Part shown: positions 16,108-25,025 of the stretch, one piece after another | Numbering within the stretch: position 1 is the first letter of the stretch | How the letters are laid out: every line of letters starts with the position of its first letter | Assembly (NCBI RefSeq): GCF_002506515.1 | Contig: NZ_DAXS01000052.1 | Span: 4,795 to 59,401, forward strand | Direction of reading: 5' to 3' | DNA length: 54,607 bases | DNA from: Caldivirga sp. UBA161 | Lineage (GTDB): Archaea > Thermoproteota > Thermoprotei > Thermoproteales > Thermocladiaceae | Translations under genes and position numbers: made by a program | Notes under the pieces: generated by a model | The model's input: the letters and a program-made list of their open reading frames with translations, nothing else | Databases searched by the model: none | Told to the model about the DNA's origin: nothing

Positions 16108-18084
16108 TCACTTACCTTGGTACTTAGGCTGCCTCTTCTCTAGGAACGCCTTAATACCCTCCTTTGAATCCTTTGTTGAGAATAGTAGGCCAAAGCCCAT
16201 TGATTCTGCGGTGAGTGTGCCTTCCATTGATCCTTCACTGGCTATGTTGAGTATTCCCTTAGCAATCATGAGGGTTATCGGTGGTTCCTCAGCTAATTTA
16301 AGTGCAATGGCCTTAGTCTCATTCTCCAGTTCATTAATTGGCACAACCCTATTAACAATACCTAATTCCTCAGCCTCCCTTGCAGTTAACCTAGCTCCGG
16401 TTAGTATTAGTTCCTTAGCCTTACCCAACCCAATTAACCTAATCAGCCTCTTAGCACCCCCTGATCCCGGTATTAGGCCTAATGTGACTTCAGGTAATCC
16501 AAGTACCGCATCCTCTGATGCTATCCTGAGGTCACAGGCTAACGCTAATTCAAACCCACCCCCTAGGGCGTAGCCGTGTATCATGGCTATTACAGGCCTA
16601 TTAAGTGCCTCTAGTTTATTGGTTAATTCCTGAAGCATCCTACTCGTTAAATAAGCATCAGTGGGTCCCTCTTCACTGAACATTGTTAAGTCAGCGCCAG
16701 CTGAGAAGGCTTTACCAGCACCCCTAATTACAATAACCTTAACCTTATCGAAGGGTTCAGCCTCTAGCCTATTGATTATGGCCATTAATTCATTAATCAT
16801 CTTCCCATTTATTGCATTCAATTTCTCAGGCCTATTTAAGGTAATCCAAGCTATTGGCGGCTCAATGGTGAGTTTAATGGTCTCGTAGCCTCCACCATAC
16901 TCATGGAATCCTGAACCAGCCTTAACCCCAATATTACCCTCAGCAACCATCTGCATTATTAATGGATCCACCTCGATACTACTATACTTCCCCCTCAATT
17001 TAATTAACTCAACCATGATGCTCCCAACACCATAGGAGTCAGCGTACTCCAGCAAGCCCCTTGGGAATCCAAAGCCTAACTTAGTCACAGTATCCACACC
17101 AACCGCGGACGCCACCTTATTCCTAATTAACCAGGCAGCCTCATTAACAGCTAATGCAATTAACCTAACTGGATTAACACCCTCCCCAGCCTCCTTAGGT
17201 ACATTAACCCTACTGTACTTCCCAGCCTCAGGATACTTGTAAAAGCCCTCCCCAGCCTTTAACCCAAGTTTACCCTCCTTAACCTTCTCATCAATTAACC
17301 TGCAGCCACTGAATTCAAAACCCCTATTAGTCATTGCCTTAAGTATTGAGTTAACTACATCAACACCCACAAAGTCAATCAACTCAAAGACACCCATTGG
17401 CAATCCCAATTTAAACCTGGCTGCGCTATCAATAGCCTCAATTGTCGCCTCATTACCAGTAACCATTAGGCAAGCCGCCTCAATAAGCCTCATGAATAAT
17501 CTATTGGATATGAAGCCTGGAACATCCTTATTAACTAAAACAGGTTCCTTACCAAGCCTCCTACCTAACTCAATAGTGGTGTTAACGGTTTCATCACTAG
17601 TCTTATCACCCCTAACAACCTCAATTAACTTCATTAATACTGGTGGATTAAAGAAGTGCATTCCAATAACCTTATCAGGCCTATTTGTTACTGAGGCTAA
17701 TTCACTTATTGGTATTGATGAGGTATTACTAGCCAGTATTGCATGAGGTGGGGCATATTCGCTAACCCTCTTGAAGATGCTGCTCTTAACATTGAAGTCC
17801 TCGAAGGCAGCTTCAATAATGAAGTCGGCATTCCTCACGGCATCCTCCAGCGACGTGGTTATACTTATCCTAGACATAACATCATCAGGGTTTTCCCTCA
17901 ACTGCCCCTTTCGATGGAGATTACCTAAGCTCCACCTTATGTTATTGAGTGCTCTCTGAAGTATGTCGAGTGTTAAGTCGTTTAAGTGGACCTTGAAGCC
18001 ATTCATAGCAGCAACCTCAGCTATTCCATGACCCATGGTTCCACTACCGATTACCGCTATTTCCTTAACTTGAATACCAGCCAC
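16108..18084 (-). CDS. Bifunctional 3-hydroxyacyl-CoA dehydrogenase / enoyl-CoA hydratase
   Basis: 658-aa fusion. Residues 1-190 are an NAD-binding 3HCDH domain (VIGSGTMGHGIAEVA; ASNTSSIPISELA; GMHFFNPPVLMKLIEVV), followed by two C-terminal 3HCDH helical domains (GFISNRLFMRLIEAA... FKLGLPMGVFELIDFVGVD; LGFGFPRGLLEYAD). From about 405 on there is a crotonase domain with AGKAFSAGADL and GYALGGGFELALACD (oxyanion hole) and LPEVTLGLIPGSGG with the catalytic Glu. The order is that of crenarchaeal crotonyl-CoA hydratase/(S)-3-hydroxybutyryl-CoA dehydrogenase of the 4-hydroxybutyrate cycles, but it can also serve beta-oxidation. TATA (acttataa) and a purine-rich GGAGG precede the GTG start. Confidence 0.92.
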   Translation of the reverse strand: MAGIQVKEIAVIGSGTMGHGIAEVAAMNGFKVHLNDLTLDILQRALNNIRWSLGNLHRKGQLRENPDDVMSRISITTSLEDAVRNADFIIEAAFEDFNVKSSIFKRVSEYAPPHAILASNTSSIPISELASVTNRPDKVIGMHFFNPPVLMKLIEVVRGDKTSDETVNTTIELGRRLGKEPVLVNKDVPGFISNRLFMRLIEAACLMVTGNEATIEAIDSAARFKLGLPMGVFELIDFVGVDVVNSILKAMTNRGFEFSGCRLIDEKVKEGKLGLKAGEGFYKYPEAGKYSRVNVPKEAGEGVNPVRLIALAVNEAAWLIRNKVASAVGVDTVTKLGFGFPRGLLEYADSYGVGSIMVELIKLRGKYSSIEVDPLIMQMVAEGNIGVKAGSGFHEYGGGYETIKLTIEPPIAWITLNRPEKLNAINGKMINELMAIINRLEAEPFDKVKVIVIRGAGKAFSAGADLTMFSEEGPTDAYLTSRMLQELTNKLEALNRPVIAMIHGYALGGGFELALACDLRIASEDAVLGLPEVTLGLIPGSGGAKRLIRLIGLGKAKELILTGARLTAREAEELGIVNRVVPINELENETKAIALKLAEEPPITLMIAKGILNIASEGSMEGTLTAESMGFGLLFSTKDSKEGIKAFLEKRQPKYQGK

Positions 18085-18148
18085 AGTGCTTAGCCTCCTT
18101 CAGTGAATTATAAGTATTCCTCAGTACCTATATTTACCCCTATATTGC

Positions 18149-19921
18149 CTACTGGTTCCTTACTATGAGCTGTAGGTTCCTTTCAGCAGCAACCTCATTA
18201 ATAGGCTTACCCTTTAAAAGATCCCTAATAATGGATGCGAGGTCCTGGATCTTAACCCTAACCTGTGCCCTACTATCCCTATCCCTAACCGTGACTGTAT
18301 TATCCTTAAGGGTGTCGGCATCTATGGTTACTGCAAGTGGTGTACCTAAGCTATCCCACTTAGCGTACCTAGCCCCTATGGTTCCACCATCATCGTAAAC
18401 CGCTGTGATACCCTCATTAATTAAGCTCATCCTAATATCCCTAGCCACCTTAATCAACTCCCCCCTGCTCACTATTGGTAATACTGCAACAGTGATGGGG
18501 GCTATATCCCTAGGTAGCTTAAGTACTATCTTACCGTCAATGAGAGTGTAGGCGTTTTCAAGTGTAACGTAGAGTATTCTATCTATGCCGAATGATGGTT
18601 CAATAACGTGGGGTATGAAGTTCTCTGTATTCACCTTCCTGGACTCAGTCTTAATGAAAACCATATCCTTAGTTACCTTAAATCCATTAATAATCACCTC
18701 ACCCTTACTCCCCAATTCCCTAACTAACTCCTCAGGGTTAACGCTGGCTAAGGCCCTAAGGACTAGGGGTGCTTCATTACCGTAGACCTCCCTTATCTTT
18801 GATGGGTTAGGGTAAACCCTATGCTCCTCAATAACCTTAGGCTCCTTAAGCCTCCTAACAGCTGAAATATCCTGGCCACTGTATGATGCATGCCTACTTA
18901 AGTCATAATCCCCCCTATAGGCGTGCCCACTAACCTCAAGCCAACCGAAGCGTTCAGTGTAGACAACGTGGTCGTAAACCATCCTAGCGTAGTGAGCCCT
19001 CTCATTAGGTAGCTTAGCTATGAACATTTGCTTCTCCTCAGGTATGCCTAGGCTTTTAAGGAACTTCACTGAGAGAGCCATGTAGAAGGCCATCCATTCA
19101 TTAGCCACATAACCCATCCTCGCCGCTTCCCCAGCTGAGACAACCCTAGGTTCATTAACCCCCTTTGCAACATCTTCCTCCGTAAGTAACCTTAATTTAA
19201 CATCACCAACATCATTAATGTATGGGCATGATGAGTCCTGCGGGTCAAAGAAGAGTTCAATCTCCATTTGGGAAAACTCCCTAAGCCTAATTAACCCTTG
19301 TCTTGGTGAAATCTCATTCCTACCAACCTTACCAACCTGGGCTATTGCCATGGGTAACTTCCCCATTATCCTGTATATCCTATTGAAGTTAACGAACATT
19401 CCCTGGGCGGTCTCAGGCCTTAGGTAACCTACATTCTCACTATATGGCCCTATGGTGGTTTTGAAGAGTAGGTTAAACTTCTGAACATCACTTAACTCAC
19501 CCCCACAGGCAGGGCACCTTATGTTATTCCTCCTTATTAATTTAGTTAACTCAACTTCATTAAGCCCCTCAGTCTTAACCTTAAGCCCCCTCTTCCCAAG
19601 CTCCTCCTCCACTAAGTGGTCTGCCCTATACTTACGCCCACACTTACTGCAGGTTACTAAGTAATCTGTGAAGTTTTCAACATGCCCACTTGCCTCAAAG
19701 ACTATGCTAGGCATTATTACTGGGGTTTCAACCTCATAGGTGAATTCCAGGTAGGGCAGTATGAACATCCTCCTCCACTTCTCAATAATGTTCCTCTTCA
19801 ATAAAACACCAAGCAGGCCATAATCGTAGAATCCACCAGCCTCAACCTTACCCCTATATACATCAAAGCTAGGCCAGTAGAAGCCTGACTCCGCCACAAC
19901 ATCATTGAATTTATCCGACAC
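18149..19921 (-). CDS. glyS: Glycyl-tRNA synthetase
   Basis: Class II aaRS of the archaeal/eukaryotic alpha2 type that charges tRNA-Gly. It shows zinc-finger cysteines CSKCGRKYRADH (about residue 90) and CPACGGEL (about 135), class II motif 2 (VGRNEISPRQGLIRLREFSQMEIELF), motif 3 (EPSFGIDRILYV) and a C-terminal anticodon-binding domain (APITVAVLPIV). RPETAQGMFVNF is typical of GlyRS. 590 aa is full length. GTG start with a gcatttaag TATA about 25 bp upstream. Confidence 0.96.
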   Translation of the reverse strand: MSDKFNDVVAESGFYWPSFDVYRGKVEAGGFYDYGLLGVLLKRNIIEKWRRMFILPYLEFTYEVETPVIMPSIVFEASGHVENFTDYLVTCSKCGRKYRADHLVEEELGKRGLKVKTEGLNEVELTKLIRRNNIRCPACGGELSDVQKFNLLFKTTIGPYSENVGYLRPETAQGMFVNFNRIYRIMGKLPMAIAQVGKVGRNEISPRQGLIRLREFSQMEIELFFDPQDSSCPYINDVGDVKLRLLTEEDVAKGVNEPRVVSAGEAARMGYVANEWMAFYMALSVKFLKSLGIPEEKQMFIAKLPNERAHYARMVYDHVVYTERFGWLEVSGHAYRGDYDLSRHASYSGQDISAVRRLKEPKVIEEHRVYPNPSKIREVYGNEAPLVLRALASVNPEELVRELGSKGEVIINGFKVTKDMVFIKTESRKVNTENFIPHVIEPSFGIDRILYVTLENAYTLIDGKIVLKLPRDIAPITVAVLPIVSRGELIKVARDIRMSLINEGITAVYDDGGTIGARYAKWDSLGTPLAVTIDADTLKDNTVTVRDRDSRAQVRVKIQDLASIIRDLLKGKPINEVAAERNLQLIVRNQ

Positions 19922-19965
19922 GCAGGTTTAAGTTAAAGGTGCTTAAATGCTTTCCTCTAAATGAC

Positions 19966-21342
19966 TTAGAGGATCTCCCTAGCGAACCTATAGTGAACAT
20001 ACGCATACGGTGCATCACCCACAGCCACCCATAGTGATGATGATAAGTAGCCGTGAATTAGGTTAAGGATTAATAATACCGTGAAGGTAATCATCATTAT
20101 TGTTTCAATGGGTAAAGCCTTAATCACAGTCATCCCACCCTTAGGCGTAACATCCCATCCCCTGAAGCTGGATCCTAGGGCACCCTTAATGTATGAGTAA
20201 AGAACCTGCATGCTCATCGCCATAACCATTGCTGATGACCTACCAGCCGAGTATGGTGTTAACCCCCCACTCCTAGTCCTTAATGGTATGTAGCCGTAGA
20301 CTAAGGCAAGTGAACCATATAGGATGAGTAGGGGTAATGTGGCTAAACCAATGAAACCACCTAATAGTAATGAGGTAACTCCAATAATTAGGCTACTCAA
20401 TATGAGTAATGCAGGGGTTACGTATTGGGTTAACAGCAACACTGCATCAAGCTTAACCCTAGTACTAACGCCACTACTCATGAGCCTCCTAATCATCCTC
20501 CTTAAGGCATCGGCAACACCATAAGCCCACTTACTCTGCTGAAACCTGAAGACGCTGTATGTTCTTGGATTCTCAACGCCAACAACCTTACCGTCAATGA
20601 AATCAATGTCGAAGCCCATTGATATTAACTTAAGCCAAACATATATGTCATCCTGAGGCCCACTACCACTCCACCCATCTACTTCTCTAAGGGCGCTTGC
20701 CTTAAACATTGTACCTGTCCCAACGACTAAGGCCGGTAAACCCCTAGCCCTCCTACCACCCTGTATAGTATCAACGGCTAGGTTCATGGATGCTGTAACA
20801 GCTTCAGAAACTAAGGTATCGGTATTATACCCAAACCACCTACCAGCCACAGCAACCACGTTATCGTTAGTCATTAAGCCACAGGCCTTAAGGGGAAAGT
20901 TTGGGTCTATAAGTGAGTCAACATCCATGGTTAACACGTAATCACCCCTTGAGTGCCTAAAACCATAGTCAAGGGCACCTGCCTTACCCGCATTCTTATT
21001 AACCCTCCTAAGTACCTTAACATTATCCCCAAGGCCATTAACCCTATGCTTAAGATCATTAACGTAATCCTCTTCATCATCTGAAACCACTATCACCTCA
21101 ATTGGGCCCGGCCAATTGAAGCTTAACGCCCTTTTAATAGCATCAATGACGGTGCTCATTGGTTCATGCCACGTGGGGATTATTACACTTAAGGTCCCAA
21201 ACCCATTAAGGCACTCCATGGTACTACTCCTCCTTCCCCTCCTGTAGGCTAGGTAATTGTGGATATCGTAAATGAGTATTAGTATTGGGTAAATCATCAA
21301 TACGGTTACTGCGATAATAACTGCAACTGTGGGGTTTATCAT
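19966..21342 (-). CDS. Membrane-bound family 2 glycosyltransferase (cellulose synthase-like)
   Basis: Processive-type GT2 with an N-terminal membrane anchor (TVAVIIAVTVLMIYPILILIY), a cytoplasmic catalytic domain and about four C-terminal TM helices. The catalytic Asp residues are visible: VIVVSDDEED, YVLTMDVDSL (DxD), SGPQDDIYVWL, and QQSKWAYG standing for the Q-x-x-R-W motif with Lys replacing Arg. Likely makes a surface polysaccharide or glycolipid. I use the ATG at 21342 because the TATA element gtatttaact is 28 bp away, whereas the upstream TTG at 21354 is only about 16 bp from it. Confidence 0.88.
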   Translation of the reverse strand: MINPTVAVIIAVTVLMIYPILILIYDIHNYLAYRRGRRSSTMECLNGFGTLSVIIPTWHEPMSTVIDAIKRALSFNWPGPIEVIVVSDDEEDYVNDLKHRVNGLGDNVKVLRRVNKNAGKAGALDYGFRHSRGDYVLTMDVDSLIDPNFPLKACGLMTNDNVVAVAGRWFGYNTDTLVSEAVTASMNLAVDTIQGGRRARGLPALVVGTGTMFKASALREVDGWSGSGPQDDIYVWLKLISMGFDIDFIDGKVVGVENPRTYSVFRFQQSKWAYGVADALRRMIRRLMSSGVSTRVKLDAVLLLTQYVTPALLILSSLIIGVTSLLLGGFIGLATLPLLILYGSLALVYGYIPLRTRSGGLTPYSAGRSSAMVMAMSMQVLYSYIKGALGSSFRGWDVTPKGGMTVIKALPIETIMMITFTVLLILNLIHGYLSSSLWVAVGDAPYAYVHYRFAREIL

Positions 21343-21434
21343 GCGGTTAAGCAATGCACATTACCGTATTTAACTATTATTCAAATATTCAAATTACGGT
21401 TAATACTTATTTAACCAGGTAACTAAGCCTAACT

Positions 21435-22346
21435 ATGAGGTTACTAACCTTCGAGCAGGGTGGCGTAACTAGGGTGGGGGTATATACTGGTAGGGGTATT
21501 GTGGATTTACCTAAAGCCTACATGACTATTTACGAGGCTGAATCAGCTCCAGACTTCCTCTATTCAATGAGGAGGTTGATTGAGGATGGTGAGCCAGCGT
21601 TAAGTATTGTTAATGATTTAGTTAATAAGACCCTTAAGTCAGGTAGGGGAGATTTACTGCTTAATCAATCATCAATTAATTGGCTTCCCCCTGTCACTGA
21701 CCCTGAGAAGATACTGTGTGTTGCGGTTAATTATAAGGCCCACGGTGAGGAGAGCAGCACTAAGCCCCCTGAGAGGCCATACTTCTTCCCGAAATTCCGT
21801 AATGCATTAATTGGTAATGGGCAACCCATAGTTAAGCCTAAGGCCTCTAATAAGGTGGATTGGGAGGTTGAGCTTGGTGTTGTGATAGGTAGGAGGGGTA
21901 AGTACATTGATGCTAAGGATGCGTTTAATCACGTTTTCGGCTACGTGGTAACCAATGATGTTTCCATGAGGGATTGGCAATTCCCCTCAATGGACCAGTA
22001 CGGTATGGATTGGATACATGGTAAGTCCATGGATGGGGCAATGCCAGTGGGCCCATACATTGTAACTAAGGATGAAGTGAATGATCCACATAACCTAAGG
22101 TTAACACTTAAGGTTAATGGTTCAGTGGAGCAGGATGGTAATACAAGGGACTTAATATTTAAGATCCATGAGTTAATACATTGGGCATCCCAGGGAATAA
22201 CCCTTAAGCCAGGTGACTACATTTCAACAGGTACACCATCGGGTGTAGGTTTCCCAAAGGGTAAGTTCCTTAAGCACGGTGATTTAGTTGAGGCTGAGGT
22301 TGAGGGTATAGGTGTTTTAAGGAATCCAGTGATTAATGAGGAGTAA
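21435..22346 (+). CDS. Fumarylacetoacetate hydrolase (FAH) family protein
   Basis: 303-aa FAH-superfamily enzyme. The core KILCVAVNYKAHGEES, the metal site E-x-E (DWEVELGVVIG) and VTNDVSMRDWQ plus GDYISTGTPSGVGF are diagnostic. Family members are hydrolases, decarboxylases or dehydratases acting on 2-keto acids; crenarchaeal members include 2-keto-3-deoxy-D-arabinonate dehydratase. Specificity is not visible from sequence. TATA (acttatttaacc) lies about 23-27 bp before the ATG. The 3' end overlaps convergent pyrG by 14 bases. Confidence 0.85.
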   Translation: MRLLTFEQGGVTRVGVYTGRGIVDLPKAYMTIYEAESAPDFLYSMRRLIEDGEPALSIVNDLVNKTLKSGRGDLLLNQSSINWLPPVTDPEKILCVAVNYKAHGEESSTKPPERPYFFPKFRNALIGNGQPIVKPKASNKVDWEVELGVVIGRRGKYIDAKDAFNHVFGYVVTNDVSMRDWQFPSMDQYGMDWIHGKSMDGAMPVGPYIVTKDEVNDPHNLRLTLKVNGSVEQDGNTRDLIFKIHELIHWASQGITLKPGDYISTGTPSGVGFPKGKFLKHGDLVEAEVEGIGVLRNPVINEE

Positions 22347-23964
22347 CCCCAGTGTACGGTGATGGTTCACCACGCCTCCATGATAATGCAGCCTTAAGTA
22401 GGGTGATGAATAATGGATGCGGCCTAGTTAGCCTACTTCTGAATTCAGGGTGGAATTGGGTTGCTATGAAGAAGTAGTGGTTATGTAGCTCAATAGCCTC
22501 CACCCTAGGTACATCAACCCTCATGGCTGAGAAAACTAACCCAGCCTCCTGAAGCTGCTTAAAGTAGGCTGGGTTAACCTCATATCTATGCCTATGCCTC
22601 TCCCTAATCCTCAATGAACCATATACCTCATGAAGAATGCTTCCTTCAGCAATACTTATCTCCCTATCACCAAGTATCATTGTACCCCCAAGCTTATTAA
22701 CGTTCTTCTCCTCAGGGGTAATGTCTATTACTGGGTGGGGTGTGTTTGGATTAACCTCAGTGGTGTGTGCATCCTTAAGGCCTAAGACATCCCTAGCGTA
22801 CTCCACCACTGAGAGCTGCATGCCATAGCATATGCCCAATATGGGTATATTATTCTCCCTAGCATACTTAATAGCCATTATCTTACCCTCAACACCCCTA
22901 GCCCCAAAGCCAGGTAATATTATGTAGGAGTCGGTATTCATTTTGGCTAATAAGTCAGGGTCCCTCTCCACCTCCTCTGAATCACACCAAATAATCCTCG
23001 GCCTAACCCTTAGCCAAGCGGCCGCATGCTTAATAGCTTCCACTATGCTTATGTAGGCGTCCCTTAATTTAACGTACTTACCGCAAAGCGTCACACTAAC
23101 CTCTTCAGTGGCGTTAATCATTGCGTTCACTAAATTAACCCACTCATCCCACTTGGGTTCACTTACCTTAACCTTAAGTAACTTAGCCAACATATTGCCT
23201 AGTCCCTGCTCATCTAAGATTAATGGTACCCTGTATATTGTATCAACATTAAAGGAATTGAATATGAGGTCTTGAGGCACATTGGTGAATAACGATACTT
23301 TAGCCTTGACATCACTAGTTATTGGCTTAGTTGACCTTATTATTATTATGTCAGGTTGAATACCAACCCTCCTAAGCTCCATGACGCTATGCTGCAGTGG
23401 CTTAGTCTTAAACTCATCCGTAACATCAAGGATTGGTACTGGAGCCACATGAATAAACACAACATTACCATTCTCCTCAAGCCTCATCTGCCTGGCAGCC
23501 TCAAGGAACGGTAAGCTCTCGTAATCACCCACAGTTCCCCCAATCTCAATAACCACTGCATCCCAACCCTCCTTAGCAATATTCCTAATCCTGGCCTTAA
23601 CTTCATTCGTTACATGCGGTATTAATTGAACCGTTTGACCAAGGTACACCCCCCTTCGTTCACCATCAATTACACTCAAGTAAACTTGACCAGACGTTAT
23701 GTTGTGGCTCTTAGATAATTCAACGTCAAGGAACCTTTCATAGTGGCCTAGATCCAAGTCCGTTTCACCACCATCAGCAGTAACGTAGACTTCACCATGC
23801 TGGTAAGGATTCATTGTACCAGCATCCACGTTTAAGTACGGATCCACCTTAATTGCTGTGACGGAAAGGCCCCTAGCCTGGAGGATCTTAGCTATGGACG
23901 CCGTGGCTATACCCTTACCAACACTACTCATTACACCGCCTGTAATGAAAATGAAGGCAGTCAT
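22333..23964 (-). CDS. pyrG: CTP synthase
   Basis: Makes CTP from UTP, ATP and glutamine. The N-terminal amidoligase domain begins with FITGGVMSSVGKGIATASIA (P-loop) and YLNVDAGTMNPYQHGEVYV. The C-terminal class I glutaminase domain has GICYGMQLSVVE with the nucleophile Cys and TQFHPEFRSR with the catalytic His-Glu. 543 aa is standard. A cttataaac TATA element at 23984-23992 lies about 24 bp from the ATG. Confidence 0.97.
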   Translation of the reverse strand: MTAFIFITGGVMSSVGKGIATASIAKILQARGLSVTAIKVDPYLNVDAGTMNPYQHGEVYVTADGGETDLDLGHYERFLDVELSKSHNITSGQVYLSVIDGERRGVYLGQTVQLIPHVTNEVKARIRNIAKEGWDAVVIEIGGTVGDYESLPFLEAARQMRLEENGNVVFIHVAPVPILDVTDEFKTKPLQHSVMELRRVGIQPDIIIIRSTKPITSDVKAKVSLFTNVPQDLIFNSFNVDTIYRVPLILDEQGLGNMLAKLLKVKVSEPKWDEWVNLVNAMINATEEVSVTLCGKYVKLRDAYISIVEAIKHAAAWLRVRPRIIWCDSEEVERDPDLLAKMNTDSYIILPGFGARGVEGKIMAIKYARENNIPILGICYGMQLSVVEYARDVLGLKDAHTTEVNPNTPHPVIDITPEEKNVNKLGGTMILGDREISIAEGSILHEVYGSLRIRERHRHRYEVNPAYFKQLQEAGLVFSAMRVDVPRVEAIELHNHYFFIATQFHPEFRSRLTRPHPLFITLLKAALSWRRGEPSPYTGVTPH

Positions 23965-24069
23965 GAAGCTTAATTAATGCACCTCTTATAAACCTAACGG
24001 CTTAATGAACTAAGTATCTACGGTTTAAATTTACGATACGCTTTTAACACCCCACGTCAACTTAATTTA

Positions 24070-24369
24070 ATGCAACCACCCTACAATTACCCTCACCAAC
24101 AGCCCCCTGGGCATAGGGGGAGTGGATTAGCTCTAGCGCTGATTGCAATTGGGTTAATACTAATGATAATTGCAGTGGTGTTGGCGTACTTGGAGTACGT
24201 TAATGCTGCACCATTAGTAAGGTACCTTGGCTCAAACACGAGCATTAACGGTGTCCTTAACCTAATAGGCTACGTAACATATAAGTCAGTATTCATAGTG
24301 ATAATAGCGTGGGTTGGCTCAATGATAATGGCTAGGGGTGTTCAAACCTATGCTGGGCAAGGTCATTGA
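24070..24369 (+). CDS. Small membrane protein 1 of a three-gene operon
   Basis: 99 aa, unrecognised. A Pro/Gln/Tyr/His-rich N-terminus (about 20 residues) is followed by two TM helices: LALALIAIGLILMIIAVVLA (about 20-40) and a second in VFIVIIAWVGSMIMA (about 75-92), with a short loop between them containing an N-glycosylation sequon. TATA gcttttaac lies about 28 bp upstream. The next gene starts 20 bases inside its 3' end, so the three genes at 24070-25025 are translationally coupled. Confidence 0.6.
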   Translation: MQPPYNYPHQQPPGHRGSGLALALIAIGLILMIIAVVLAYLEYVNAAPLVRYLGSNTSINGVLNLIGYVTYKSVFIVIIAWVGSMIMARGVQTYAGQGH

Positions 24370-24664
24370 GGCGTTCATAATGCTAATACTAGCCATTGAG
24401 GTACTAACCATGGCCCTCTCAATAATGGTTATAGTGAAGAACCTTACCTTAACTGTCTCCCAAGTAGGTAACGTATACAGTACTAAGGTATGCGTAAGCA
24501 ATAAGACACCCTTAAAAGTAACGCTAATGGTAGGTTCCAGTGAGGCTTCAATTAACTCAGGACAATATGGATGCCTTACCGTTAATTCAACTCAACTATT
24601 AAGTAATGTGACGCTTGGTTTAGGCTTATTCAATGTGACGCTTGGTGTTGAGTATGCCAGGTAG
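24350..24664 (+). CDS. Small membrane protein 2: one TM helix plus external domain with two Cys
   Basis: 104 aa from the ATG at 24350 (a GTG at 24338 is possible). A single N-terminal TM segment (FIMLILAIEVLTMALSIMVIV) is followed by an exported, strand-rich domain carrying several N-x-S/T sequons and exactly two cysteines (KVCVSN and QYGCLT) that could form a disulfide. The fold may be a small Ig-like or pilin-like beta domain. Not a recognised family. Overlaps both neighbours. Confidence 0.55.
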   Translation: MLGKVIEAFIMLILAIEVLTMALSIMVIVKNLTLTVSQVGNVYSTKVCVSNKTPLKVTLMVGSSEASINSGQYGCLTVNSTQLLSNVTLGLGLFNVTLGVEYAR

Positions 24665-25025
24665 GGTTAGATCTGTTTTACTGAACATTACTGTTGATGT
24701 ATTAATGTTACTTATCCTATACGGCCTACTAAGCGTGCTTGGTTACTCAATATCATTAATAGGGCTACTACTGGTTGTGGTAGCTATAGCAGCCGCTGGG
24801 GTTAGGTCAATAGTGAAGGGTACTGAGCACTCGATATTTGCTGTTACAGCATCATTAGTGGAGGGCTTAGCGTTACTCTCCCTATTTACAATGGGTACTA
24901 AGCCAACTTCAGTAGGTGGAATGGTTGCAGTATCCTCATCATTTATCCTAGATTATGTGCTTGCATTATCAATAATACTATACTTAGTTTACACTATGAT
25001 TGATGACTCTCTCACCCCTGATTAA
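24654..25025 (+). CDS. Small membrane protein 3: four predicted TM helices
   Basis: 123 aa from ATG at 24654, overlapping the previous gene by 11 bases. Four hydrophobic segments are visible: VLMLLILYGLLSVLGYSIS; LIGLLLVVVAIAAAGV; LVEGLALLSLFTMG; SFILDYVLALSIILYLVYT. A basic loop (VRSIVKG) follows the second. No transporter motif. Ends four bases inside the convergent PfkB gene. Probably forms a complex with the two preceding membrane proteins. Confidence 0.55.
   Translation: MPGRVRSVLLNITVDVLMLLILYGLLSVLGYSISLIGLLLVVVAIAAAGVRSIVKGTEHSIFAVTASLVEGLALLSLFTMGTKPTSVGGMVAVSSSFILDYVLALSIILYLVYTMIDDSLTPD

Noticed and set aside
19949..19958. Minus-strand GAGGAAAG, like the conserved region I of RNase P RNA
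   Set aside because: It lies within the glycyl-tRNA synthetase promoter, and no conserved region V partner (ACAGAA) or stem P4 can be found nearby.
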